DNA from: Poecilobothrus nobilitatus
Lineage: Eukaryota > Arthropoda > Insecta > Diptera > Dolichopodidae
Assembly (NCBI GenBank): GCA_947095535.1
Contig: OX352774.1
Location: forward strand, 266,325,843 to 266,389,842
Direction: 5' to 3'
Length of the DNA: 64,000 bases
The notes beneath the pieces are model-generated. The model did not search any database. It saw only the letters and a program-made list of their open reading frames with translations, and had not been told where the DNA came from. Positions within the stretch are counted from its first letter, which is position 1. Every line of letters starts with the position of its first letter. Shown here in pieces: positions 37,228 through 48,400 of the stretch. A program made the position numbers and the translations under genes.

Positions 37228-38580
37228 TGATATTTAAAAAAAATGAATATTGTAAAACAACTTTTTCTATTAAAAATTTAGCATTTAAATTTATCGTTAT
37301 GTGAAAGGAAAGTTTTGATAAACCTTGCTTGCCTCATACCTCAGCAATGCTTTTAGATAGAGTATTGAAATAATTTTAAAACTAGAAATAACTTTCACAA
37401 ACTAGAATAACTTTCACTTTCACGTTTCTTTCAAAATTTTTTTGTGTTATCGGCCCTGTTTTAGGGGTATTAGGACTCAGAAAAATTGTATTGTTTAAAC
37501 GCCTGTAACTTAGGCATCTCTGCAGATTGATCAAGTTTAAAGATTATTTTCTACGTTATTTTAATGCGTGTTAATAGTTTTTCTTATTATAAAATTCTTA
37601 TATAAAATTTAATTAAAATTGAAGAAAGAGCCTCTTTATTAGCTACACTTTATATTATATATAAAATTCTAAGAAATTCTAAGTGTTTTGAAAATTTACG
37701 CCATTAAAACGTGATTTTTCATTTTGTCTTGTTTTTTTGTACTTTTTTATATTTTCCAAGGACTGTAGTAAAAAATATTAGATTTTTGATGGTTTAATCT
37801 GACATTTCTAACAACTAACCACATAATTATTTTTATAGGTTTTAGTATATATAGTTCTTAAGATTTTTATAATAATTTTTTGATTCATTAGATATTAGTA
37901 ACTGTTGCAAAAATTTCAAAAAATATTAAAAAGCGAATGAATATAAGGATTAATTTTTTATTTGTCTAAAGCTTCCTTTCTACGTTTTGCGTTACGTAGT
38001 TTGTCTGCATAATTAACACTTAAGATAAGACAAGTACAACGTACTTACTGTTAACCTAAAGATAATTTTAACCTAAAGATAAATTTTATTTTCGAAAAAA
38101 AATCAACAATTTAGCCAAAAAAATTAATAAAAATTATCGTGACTTAAAAACTGACCGCAGTGATTTAAAAGCATGACAAAAAAATTTGTTTAGTGCTAGT
38201 AACCAATAAAATAAAATTCAAAATAATAATAAAAAAATTATTTTTTCCATCAGAAATAATTAGGTTCCGTATTTAAATTTGTAATGTTATACATTTAAAA
38301 ATTAACCTTTATTCAACTTTATTACTACGATCACCCACGTCCACGGCTTGTTAAAAAAGAACAGAAAATTGTAAAATAAATGTGTTTCTCAGCTAATTAG
38401 AACGTAATAGTGATTAATGCATTCGGTTAAAATATTAAGGTACAAGCACAATATTATATACAGGTACAAGTAGCCAATTTAAATCCAAATGAATACTATA
38501 CTTAAAATTTTCTTAAAAACAGAACACATTAGCTAATATAGTCTAAGTAAACAACATTCAAATTATATTAGATATCAAAA
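37228..38580. other. AT-rich spacer without a recognisable gene
   Basis: No gene or repeat boundary is visible between the two foldback-type elements. A doubled phrase AACTAGAAATAACTTTCAC / AACTAGAATAACTTTCAC occurs at about 37380-37418, and AACCTAAAGATAA occurs twice at about 38053-38082. Confidence 0.45.
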
Positions 38581-38591
38581 TAAAATAAAAA

Positions 38592-39140
38592 GGGGATAGT
38601 GTCATAACTCCAAAAAAAAAATTCCACAGATACAAAATTCCAAACAATGAAAAAAAGTAATTCCAAAAAAAAAAAATTCACAAATTTAATAAGCAGAGTT
38701 TGGGGGCACTAGCCGACAGCCGGCTATTTTAAGTGGTTAGTTGTCAAATAATATGTATGAAAAAAGTTATTTAGAGGGCTTGTAGTTTTTTTACAAAATC
38801 AGGGTTATACGATTTTTCCAGAATATAATATATATGTATATATACTCGTACATATATATGAAGTTGGAAGGATTTTTGAGTTATTTTCATAATTAGGGTT
38901 CCAAAAATTTGTTTATCAGAGGTTTGACTATTTATTAAATACATTGTTGTTGAAATATGTATGTAAAAAACGCAAATATGTATGTGGGATTTTATAGTTG
39001 GTTATAAAATCAGAGTTCCAATAATTTGTTTAGCGAGCATTTTTAGCACAATTAATTAAAGTGCTCGCCATTAAATTTGGAATTTTTTTTTGTGGAATTT
39101 TTTTTTTTTTTTTAAATTTTTTTAAAATTATGTATAGAGT
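38592..39140. mobile_element. Foldback-type element with AATTCCA arms and three core monomers
   Basis: The left end GGGGATAGTGTCATAACTCC resembles the 36504 terminus (GGTGCCGTGATATAACTCC). The left arm then repeats AATTCCA separated by A runs (38602-38690). The right arm (about 39065-39115) is the inverted equivalent, TTTGGAATTT...TGTGGAATTT, with the inner edges matching as AAATTTAATAAGCAGAG and, reverse complemented, AAATTTAATGGCGAGCA. Inside are three plus-strand core monomers, at about 38777-38830, 38870-38925 and 38980-39045, including GGTTATAAAATCAGAGTTCC and AATAATTTGTTTAGCGAG. The right terminus is eroded and no target duplication could be fixed, so the end is approximate. Two 61-codon frames overlapping the right arm on opposite strands are artefacts of its A/T runs. 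Confidence 0.6.
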
Positions 39141-39144
39141 ATTT

Positions 39145-40128
39145 TGGAAATGGATTTGTTTTGTTTTTGTAATTTCGTACCCAACCCATAAGAAGTTTTT
39201 AAAAATTTCATACAAAGAAAAGAATTTTGAATATTATTTCATATAAATATTTCATTACATTCCTTTTCACAATACTACATACATACATACATATATTATA
39301 ATACTTGTAGCCGTTGTAGGTACAAATATTTTCACTTCAATCTAAGTAGATTAATTTCATGATTAAAAAATAAAAAAAAGGGGAATCTTAATAATCAACT
39401 ATAGCTGAGTAATCAATTGAGTTAATGATTTAACACTTTATTACTTATTAGATTCATATAATATATAATATATAATTAAAGTAATTGTTATGTTAATCTA
39501 AAAATAAAAAAAATAATTTTGTGTAAACCTATAAAATAAATTATGGCCACCTTTACATATGTATATTATTAATTATACTTTTAGTTAGTTGGTATTTTAA
39601 TGCTAATTTATTTTATTTTTTTTATCTTCATTATAATTTCTATATAATATACAAAATCATAATTATTTTAACGCATCTGAAACACCTAATAAAATAAATT
39701 TTACGTTTTAATACCGACACTATTAATGTTAATTAAAGCAATTAGAATCATAGAATGTAACATCAGAAAAGATAAAAAAAAAAAATTGGTTTAAATTACT
39801 TTATGGTCGTATATTGTATTATATTTTATTGGTCAATTTTATCGGTAGACTTAATTAACATTTAATAAATCCGGATTATTTTTTTATTATTAAAATAATA
39901 ATTTAATTAAAAAAAAAAATATGAAGTAAATCGAAAATATAGAAAGTATAGAATGAAAAAAGATTTGTAAAATAAAAATATTAAAAGACATAAAAATTTC
40001 AGATCTATATTTCTTCGAAAGATATTAGACATAAGGGTACTTAGTTCCTTTAATTTTTTCTGTTTAAAATAAAAATCGTTTAACTGAAATAATTGTTGAA
40101 AAAGCTCGGGTTGATTATATAAATTTTA
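39145..40128. other. AT-rich spacer without a recognisable gene
   Basis: I see no gene. TATA-type repeats at about 39455-39480 and A/T homopolymers make up the visible structure. Confidence 0.45.
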
Positions 40129-41291
40129 AAAGTGACATGTAACATCAATTGACTTTATATATCGTTTTACTTTAAAAGTACAAATGGTCACAAAGATAAA
40201 ATTTTTCTTATGACATTTTAATGCACATAAAGGTGACACAAAGTCAAGATGTTTTTAAAATCAAAAAAATATGATTATTTTTATGATAAATGATAGGTGA
40301 TCATAAAAAAATAACAAAAACTAGTTTTACTGTTATAAATTGTTGTTTTACAAAAGTGTTCGAAGTACAGGATGTTTACATTTTTCTTAATTTTGTTTCT
40401 AGACAATTTTTTTTAATTTTTTCGACGTTACGTCCTGTTTTTGATTTTTCAAATATTAATGAATTAAAATATCATGAATTATTAGGTAGCGTAACGAAAT
40501 CTTATTTTTTCATAATCTTATTTTTTGAAAATCTTATTTATTTGTAAAAAAATCTTATTTTTATCTAAAGTTTTTTTTTACAATATATATGTATGTAAAA
40601 AATATAATTAGGGAAATTTTAGAGTTGTATTCAAAAACAAAATAATCGCTATTTCCAGAAAATTTATGGGGAGATGATTTTGTTTGACGAGATTTTTAAA
40701 ACTAAAATATCGTTATGCTCCCGATACGAAACACCCTATATAGTTTTTTTTTACTATGTAGTATATATGATAATATACTTACATTTTGTAAAATTTTTAA
40801 TTTGATTAGTTATTAGTTCGACATAAAATTTATTACAAGTAATATAATATATTGTATTTAGTATTATAAGTGGGTAAATTAATGAAAAAATTGCAAATTA
40901 TGAAAATTTTGAAATTGGAAATGAAAAACAAATAATGAAATTTCGAATTATGCTTGAGGCGTACCAGTAAATTATTGGTGATTAAAAGGGAGCAGCAAGT
41001 ATATCGAAATAGGAACTTTTACTCAGACTATACCAGATATACTTGTTATAAAATAAAATACAAGGTAAACATATAAAAATGGGGGGGATGACTTTTTTGT
41101 TTTGGAATAAATATATTGTTGTTATGTCATTTTCCGTTTTTAATCTGTCTACTGCCAAATCAAAAGTGTTATAAGATTATTTGTCCTATTATCAGTTTCT
41201 CAAAATGACTTAAAGTCAAATTGACTTTGTGTCTTTTTGAAAATCACATAATGGCAATTGACATTATGACACTTGCCGTTAAGTCACCCCC
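40129..41291. mobile_element. Possible foldback-type element with TTGAC arms
   Basis: The right arm (about 41200-41291) contains AAAGTCAAATTGACTTTGTG, CATAATGGCAATTGACATTA, TGACAC and ends in GTTAAGTCACCCCC. The left side (40129-40260) has the roughly inverted GTGACATGTAACATCAATTG, ACTTTAT and further AAGGTGACACAAAGTC units. One core-like unit, AAATTTTAGAGTTGTATTCA...TTTCCAGAAAAT, is at about 40614-40672. The arms match only loosely and no 9-bp duplication was found. An alternative reading is a smaller 211-bp element starting at the G run at 41081 (GGGGGGGATGACTT) and ending at 41291 (AAGTCACCCCC). An 85-codon frame at 40290 lies inside and has no recognisable domain. Confidence 0.35.
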
Positions 41292-41299
41292 ATATCTAC

Positions 41300-43639
41300 C
41301 TATATGTATTACCTAAAACAATTAAAGAAAATTAATAAGTAATTCTAAAAAAAAAACATTTTTTTGAAATTTTCTTTTAACTAATGATATTAAACGTTAT
41401 ATTTATCTTTCATTCATGGGTCATTCCAAAATTAACACATCATCAACACCATACAATGCAAATAACTTCTGACTCATTTAATTATTTTAATTTTATATTA
41501 TTTCGTTTAGTGCAAATAATTATATATTAGACAATTAAAAAAAACTCAATTTAATTAATTATAATTAGTAGTACAAAAAATTAAAATAATAATTATAAAA
41601 TGAAAAATAAGTAAAAACAAAAAAAAAAAATAATTGCATTCAGAAAATTTTGCAATGCCATAATTACTTGACCAGAATCTAATTGGGTATACCTTATTAA
41701 AAATTTTAATTAACTAATTAATTATTTTTTGTTTAATTGTACAAACATGCATATATAATATATAAGTATATTTTGTATTTATTTAAAAAACAATGAATAT
41801 ATACATATACATAATTGCTTTTATTTATTTTTAGATATTATAAAAAAAAAAACAAATTTATATATTATACACATTACTATATACATATTACATATCTGCA
41901 GTATATGTTTCTATAGATATATACATACATATATGAGAATTGAAATTAAGATGAATATCAAATTGAGTGAAAAATTTAAATTGAAAATGTATATATAGAT
42001 ACATATTATATCTATAGTATCTATTCTATACCTATATACCTACTACCTATAGTTTTATTTTGATTTTTTCTTATTTTAATTTTATTTTTTTTGTATTTAT
42101 TTCATTATATGCAAATCGAAATAAACTAAATTTATTTAATTCAATTACATATACATATATATATTATTCAAATTTATTATTATTTTTATTTTTATCTTTT
42201 TATTTTGTTTTTTTATTTTTTTTTTTTTTGGGGTGATTAAATTTCAACCTAATTACAAACTATTGTATTTCCCCTTATTTTAATTTTTATTTTATTATTT
42301 AAAGGAAGTTCTAATTATATTTATCTGCAGACCATAAAAAAAAAAAAAAACAAAAAAAAAAGTTAATTAAGATAATTAATAAAGATATTTTATATTCACA
42401 AGCACTAAAAAGGTATCCCAACAGTTGCAAATAAGTTATTATAGAATTAAATGACTTTTAATTAAAGAAAATACATATATATATATATATATTTTTTTTT
42501 TGTGAAATTTAAGAACATTCATACTTTATACTTAAAATCGTACACTCATTATATATAGTTAGTTCCAAAATAAAAAATTTGTTTTAAGAAATTCTTTCTG
42601 AAGTGAAAAATATTTTATAAAGATCATAATATGCATTAGTAACTAATATATTTTTTTTTAGCAAATCAGTAAATAAATACACAATTTCAAATTAGGTTAA
42701 GTTAATTATTGAATATATTTTTTTGTATTCATTATTTTCTGTTAATTAAATTTTCTAACAAAGATAAGAAAAATTCATACTTGGGATACTAATACCAATT
42801 TGGGCCTTTAATTATTTCAAAGAAAATAATATTCATATAAAAGAAGTAAAACAATGTGTTGTATTTTATCTTTGACGCTATACAGACAGAGTTTTTAAGT
42901 GTTGAAAAATTAATTTTCGAATTAGAAAATAACTTTTTGATAGTTTGTATTTATACAGTATTGTAAAATGCAAAAGAGTGAAGTTTTTTTTTTAAATAAC
43001 GCTAGATAAACGTGTTATAGGTGGCAAGACAAGAATATGAAAAAAGATTGCTCCGTTAACAACTAATATACCTATAATATTTCTTAAATTATATTATAAG
43101 GTTAATAGACAGTATAATAATTTGGTAGCAGAACGAGAATTGCATCTTTTTCCTATATAGCACCTTTTATTATGGTAATTGTATTAATTACAATTTATTT
43201 TATTGATTTTCATAGATTCCTTTAATTTTCAAGCATCAGTACAGACAACTAAATTTAATGATATAATAACAAATACATATATATACCAAGTTAAAATTGT
43301 ATTCAATAATTATAATTTAATAAAATACTTATTTCAGTTGAAATTTAAATAGTAATCAGTCAAATAATAAAATAACATTGATTTTACTTAAAAACTTCTT
43401 ATAAAAAATAACTAATATTTTTAACTTATAATTCTATCCCCTTCTAAAAACTTGTTATTTATATTTAAATAACGGCAAACAAACTGAAATATAAATTAAC
43501 TTTCATTTTATATTTTCTTTTTTAATTTTGTAAAAAAATTTTTACTTTTGAATAATTAAAATAAAGTTAAACATTTTATCAATTAACTCAATAAATTTTT
43601 ATAATCTGTTATAAAAATTAAAACTCTTTCTAAATAATA
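41300..43639. other. AT-rich stretch without a recognisable gene
   Basis: I see no gene. TA/CATA microsatellites are dense at 41740-42170 and 42474-42492, and A/T homopolymers are common. At 43122-43136 the phrase TTGGTAGCAGAACGAG resembles a copia-type primer-binding site, but no LTR pair is apparent. Confidence 0.5.
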
Positions 43640-43648
43640 ATTATGAGT

Positions 43649-43822
43649 GCGGCCACGATGGCTTAGTAGGTAAGAGCGTATAAAATAAGCTGTAAACACC
43701 GAGGTTCGAATCCCACACACGTCGTAAGACTTATTCCCCCTTACTGCATTTGTAGCCACGCCTGAAAAGGAAAGGCTGTGTAATTTCAGAGAAATGCACT
43801 AAAAAAAAAAAAGAAAAAAATT
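43649..43822 (+). mobile_element. tRNA-derived SINE, family 2, full-length copy
   Basis: The element is 174 bp. The tRNA-like head is GCGGCCACGATGGCTTAGTA, GGTAAGAGCGTATAAAATAA, GCTGTAAACACCGAGG, with B box GGTTCGAATCCC (about 43702-43713). Next comes CGTCGTAAG (from 43720), then ACTTATT and CCCCCTTAC (43736-43744), the same module that follows the family-1 head. A short unique body (GCCACGCCTGAAAAGGAAAG) ends in an A-rich tail. The 9-bp sequence ATTATGAGT flanks it at 43640-43648 and 43823-43831, consistent with a target-site duplication. The minus-strand segment at 32978-33060 is a second copy of the head. It lies just beyond the 3' end of the LINE fossil. Confidence 0.88.
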
Positions 43823-43854
43823 ATTATGAGTATATAGAAAAATATTTTAATTAC

Positions 43855-45480
43855 CTAGAGTTAACATACCAATAATTCAAATTTAAAATAGCTGCTCTAC
43901 GATTATTTCGCTGGAAGTGCCATATTTCTGACAAGTGATATAATACTTTTGATTTCATAAAAGCGATGATCCAAAAGATATTTATAGAAAAGAGAAGCAG
44001 CTTGTATATTTCGACGATGGCTTCAAGACACTGAGCATTTTGTAACTTCAAAATCATCTAAAATTTTAATGTCTCGATTTTGAATGTTATTTAGAAACTT
44101 AAGACCAGTAATCGGTGCGAAATATGGTAATTATATTCAAGTCGTATGGTCAAATATTGGTTTTATCAATCTGAGGAAGATTTGAAGATGTAAAGTATAT
44201 TTTAATCCAACTTAAAAGGTCTAGACGTTTCAAAACATCTTTTGCGACCGAAAAATATGATCATATCACAAGAGTTTGTCATTTATTATCATACCCATAG
44301 TTTTTAAAATTCTGAAATTTTCAACATTTACACTATCAAAATATAAAATTATCGATATATTATGTGAGTTTCGCTTTGTTGATAACAGGCAATTTTGAGT
44401 TCTTGTAGCATTAAAACTTACCGTTTTAATATTCCGCATTGTGGAGTGTTTGAGAGTTCACTGATGTTTAATAAATTGAAATTTTGGATTATTCATATGG
44501 TACCGAAGTTGTAATATGTTTAACTGCCTTCTCCAAAAGATAACAGTAATCAAAATACTATCAATTAAGTTGATTCGATATACTAAATAGAAGGTTATTG
44601 GTAAATATGGCTAGTAGGTGAAACCACGCAATATGAGGGACATCAACATTAAATTTAAAAACTCTTCAAAAACTCTCATTCAATAAAATTTGTATTTAGT
44701 TGTTTGAAAGAAAGATTTCTTTCTAAGAGATTAAAATTTTACTGAAATCAATTCATACAAACTTTACTTAGTAAAAAGTTACAGAAGTATAAAAGGTGTT
44801 GAAAAATTTGCTCAATAGTCAAACTAGAGTGTTTTATGCATTTTTACAGAACTATAAAAAGAAAATCTTCAGAGTCAATAGATTTGTGAATAGGCAGACT
44901 TTAAATTAAAGAACTCGTGAAGAAAATTAATTTTTTCATAATTTATTGTTGAAACAAGCGGTGATGAATTTGTTGTTGCTGGCAAAGTTCTATTTTCTGT
45001 GAAAACTTTTGCAAATAAACTTTTGCCTTTTCTTCTTGGTCTGATGCAGCATTAATATCTTTTAGTTGGAGAATCACTGAATTTAAATATTTTGTGTAAC
45101 AGATTTTCAAATGACCAAAAGCTTGTTTTTTCTTTGGGATCTTTGGGATAGCGAATTAATTTTTTCTTAGAAAATATTCATGTTTAGCTGCTTTATTACT
45201 CGTTTACATTTCTAATTTTTTTGAAACTATTCATTCATTGATTTCCGTTTACGAGTATGTAAGGAAAGTTATATTTTTAGTATATTTTCCAAAATAATTT
45301 TAAAATTATTAGTTTCACTATGTCTGCCATCCGTCTGTTTACAAAACTTTTACATCGTTTATGGTGGATATAAACAATTGACTTGGACAATCTGGAATAC
45401 GAGTAAGTTCTCTTACCAATTGGGAAAGCTGGTGGAAAGCATTAAAAAATCCAACCTTCTGTGCATGTATGACAAAAGTA
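43855..45480 (-). pseudogene. Decayed Jockey/CR1-type LINE (endonuclease-reverse transcriptase)
   Basis: The minus strand carries broken pieces of a non-LTR retrotransposon ORF2 in the right order. About 45447-45370 gives FNAFHQLSQLVRELTRIPDC, matching the end of the apurinic endonuclease domain ('L.QLV..PTRIPD'). About 45060-45000 gives DINAASDQEEKAKVYLQKF, the linker leading into the reverse transcriptase. From 44421 onward VSFNATRTQNCLLSTKR is followed in frame by VNVENFRILKTMGMIINDKL, the 'FNASKTQ...S.KR / LG..I...L' region after the palm. Next, in a shifted frame, come KIYFTSSNLPQIDKTNI and LEYNYHISHRLL. The tail HRRNIQAASLFYKYL lies near 44030-43990. In-frame stops and frameshifts separate the pieces, and the FADD region is barely readable. 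The endonuclease-to-RT spacing is shorter than usual, implying a deletion. The 5' part is missing. The plus-strand 69-codon frame at 45378 and the minus-strand 68-codon frame at 43851 are by-products of this fossil. Confidence 0.8.
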
Positions 45481-45489
45481 TTGAACCCA

Positions 45490-48400
45490 ATTTTTGTTTT
45501 TATATTAAAATACCCCGAAATGAAAGTTTCTTTTTCAGAACATTTTATAGAAGGTTTTGTTTGAGAATTAAGGTGAAATTAAGGTGAATTAAGGTGAATA
45601 TTACATTTTATTTTAGAATCTCCGACGAGGCTGCGTAATCCGTGATTTTGATTTTAAATCAATTCCTATGATAATAAAGTACTTAGAAATATGTCGACCA
45701 GGTACTTTAAGTTAAATAAAATTTAAAATCAATCTAATAATTTCAATTAAGGTTTCTTCGCAATTAATACAATCATACATGTAATTTATTTATGTGAAAA
45801 AATAAAAATAGCATAATTACTTATTTCATTACAAAATCCTATAATCTTTTGGTTGTCAGGTATGATTCAATTCTTTTTAATTTTATTACATCTTTTTATT
45901 TTAATAAAAATACTTTTTATTACATTTTGGACGCCAACTGTCTAAATTCAAGCTTAATTTTCCCCCGTTCACTGATTTATATCAAAATAACCCAAAAAAT
46001 ATCTAATAAAATAAAATTAATATTAATAAATAAATTAATTATAAAATTTAATAAGTAAAATACACATAACTTTAATATAATATTAATATTTAATTAATTT
46101 TATTACTCCAAAACAAATTTCATATCAAATTAAAAACTTTCCTCTTTTCATTTTCATCTCTTTCTCTCTCACTCTGGTGCAGATTTTCAAAATTAATTTG
46201 AGGAAACAAATCAGTAAGTAGTATAAAAGTGAATTTTGTGAGAGGTACATTTGTTCGAATATTCTCTTTAAAATTATCAAAATGGTTTTAATGTTTAAAA
46301 TTTTGCTTTACATTTTAAGAAATACCTATAAATAATTTTTATGAAGCTAAATAAGTTTAAACAAAATATTTACTTTAAATTAAAATAAAATGTTTTCAAT
46401 ATAAAAATTTTCAAATAAAAAAAAAATGAATTAAATAAATTCAGTAAATAGGTATAAACTGATAAAGTAGTAAAAAATAGAAAGGTAAGTGATCCGAAAA
46501 GATTACAAAAAATAAATTATCCAATAATAAATACATTCTTTCTACAAATTCAAATATTACACAAACTATTTTTAACGTAATGCGAGATTTTGTTCAAAAT
46601 AATATTTTTTATAATAATAATTTCCTTACTATTCTTTCGAACATTATTTAACTAAAATTTTTCTATACGAGTAGAACCAAGGATTTCAAAATAAAAGAAA
46701 AGAAAAAGTGTGTTAACAAAACAATTTCTTTAACAATCAATAATCAAAAAGCAACAACTGAATAGTCGGACAAAACATAAAATTAAAATTTACCAAATAA
46801 CTTTCTAAATTTTATATTTGTTGAAACACACTAAAAAAACAAAACAAAAAAGCAAAATAGAAAATGTAATCATAACAATAAAAATAAAAAAGAAAAAAGA
46901 AAAAGCAAAAATCCTATTTATGTTAATGATCTTTATTCATTCTAAAATTAATTTATGGTTTCTCATTTTCTTACTCTTCTTCTCCTTTTCCTTCCTTTTT
47001 TCATTCTTTAATCTTCTGCTCCTCTGCACTCTTTTTCCTTTCTTCCATTTTATTTTCTTTTCTTTCTCTACTTTTCTTATAAACTAAACACATATGCATA
47101 GCAATAATATTAACATTAATAAAATGTAAAATATCTAACATAAATGTTACATTACCGTAAATTAGGAAAACTATGTATAAGTTATATTATAATATAATAT
47201 GAAATGAATATCATATATTTATATTATATATCAGTATATCACCCATTTTGCCTCTCTTTTCATTTATACTTCTTCAATTCTAGTTTTTTCTGTTTTTATG
47301 CTCTCTTTCTAGTTATCAGTATAGTATCAGCAGTATTCAGTATTCAGTAATCAGTATATGAAATGAACATGAACTATATATGAAGTATGAACGTATGAAT
47401 ACACAGAAATATAGAATACCTATATTATTTTGAAATTTTGAATAAATATATTATATATACATACACGTATGGATACATTATTATATGTACATACCTATAT
47501 ACATTTAACATTACGTATTTTTCTTTTTTTATTTTCCTTTTTAGATAACTCTCTCGTTCTCTTATTTTGTTTTTATTTTTTTTTTTCTCTCTGTCCTGAA
47601 AAAACTAATTAGTTTCTTTTAAATAATAATAAAAAAAGAAAAAAAACGAAAAAAAAAAAATTCTTTATTTTAACAAATTGGCATTTTAATTAGTCTAAAT
47701 TTAATTGTCTTTTATTTTTCATTTTTTCTCTCGTTTTTCTATACATATATTTTTTTTTCAATTTAGAATATTTCATTTAATTAATTTTAATTTGAGATTT
47801 TTTGCTTTTTATTTTTTAATTTACATTTTGTTTTGTTTTTTCAACAACGTCAACAACAACAAGAAAATTTACTGCAAAGCAACAATAGCGATACAGATAA
47901 TAAACAACGAATAAGTTAAATAAAATAAATATATTATATACATACATATGTATATTATTTAATAATGTATGCATATAAGCATACTTACATAATATATATG
48001 GATGTATATAAAAGAAATTAAAAATAATGAGACAACAACAGTGTGTTATTTTTATGTCTTGTTCATTAAACGTTAACGAGCTTCATCTGTCATGCTATTA
48101 TATATACAAAACATACAAACATTCATACATATTATGATATGTATTTCTTTTCTACACATTGTACTACATATTACCACTGTTATAACACTGCTATTGCTAC
48201 TATTATCAAAATTATTGTTAGCAATAGGGCTGATATCGTGATACTGATACTAATTTTATTATTTTTTTTCCTATATTGTTTATAATATTCGTGCTTTTAG
48301 AAAAATTGTTCTCCCAAAACAAAAAAAAAAATAAAAACCCATCATCATCTTAAATTTCAACACCAGTTCCATAACCATCCATCTATAATACTGCAACCAG

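Noticed and set aside
40290..40547. 85-codon open frame
   Set aside because: It lies within a probable non-autonomous foldback element, is rich in F/I/L, has no family resemblance and is within chance length for this composition.
43655..43720. Possible functional tRNA gene
   Set aside because: The anticodon arm and acceptor stem do not pair properly, and the element continues into a SINE body with an A tail and a direct repeat.
45378..45587. 69-codon plus-strand frame
   Set aside because: It lies opposite the endonuclease remnant of the minus-strand LINE, which explains its less AT-rich composition.
46818..47087. 89-codon frame with a hydrophobic C-terminal half
   Set aside because: The lysine-rich start and the F/L/S-rich end are direct readouts of an A-rich stretch followed by a pyrimidine tract, not a real membrane protein.
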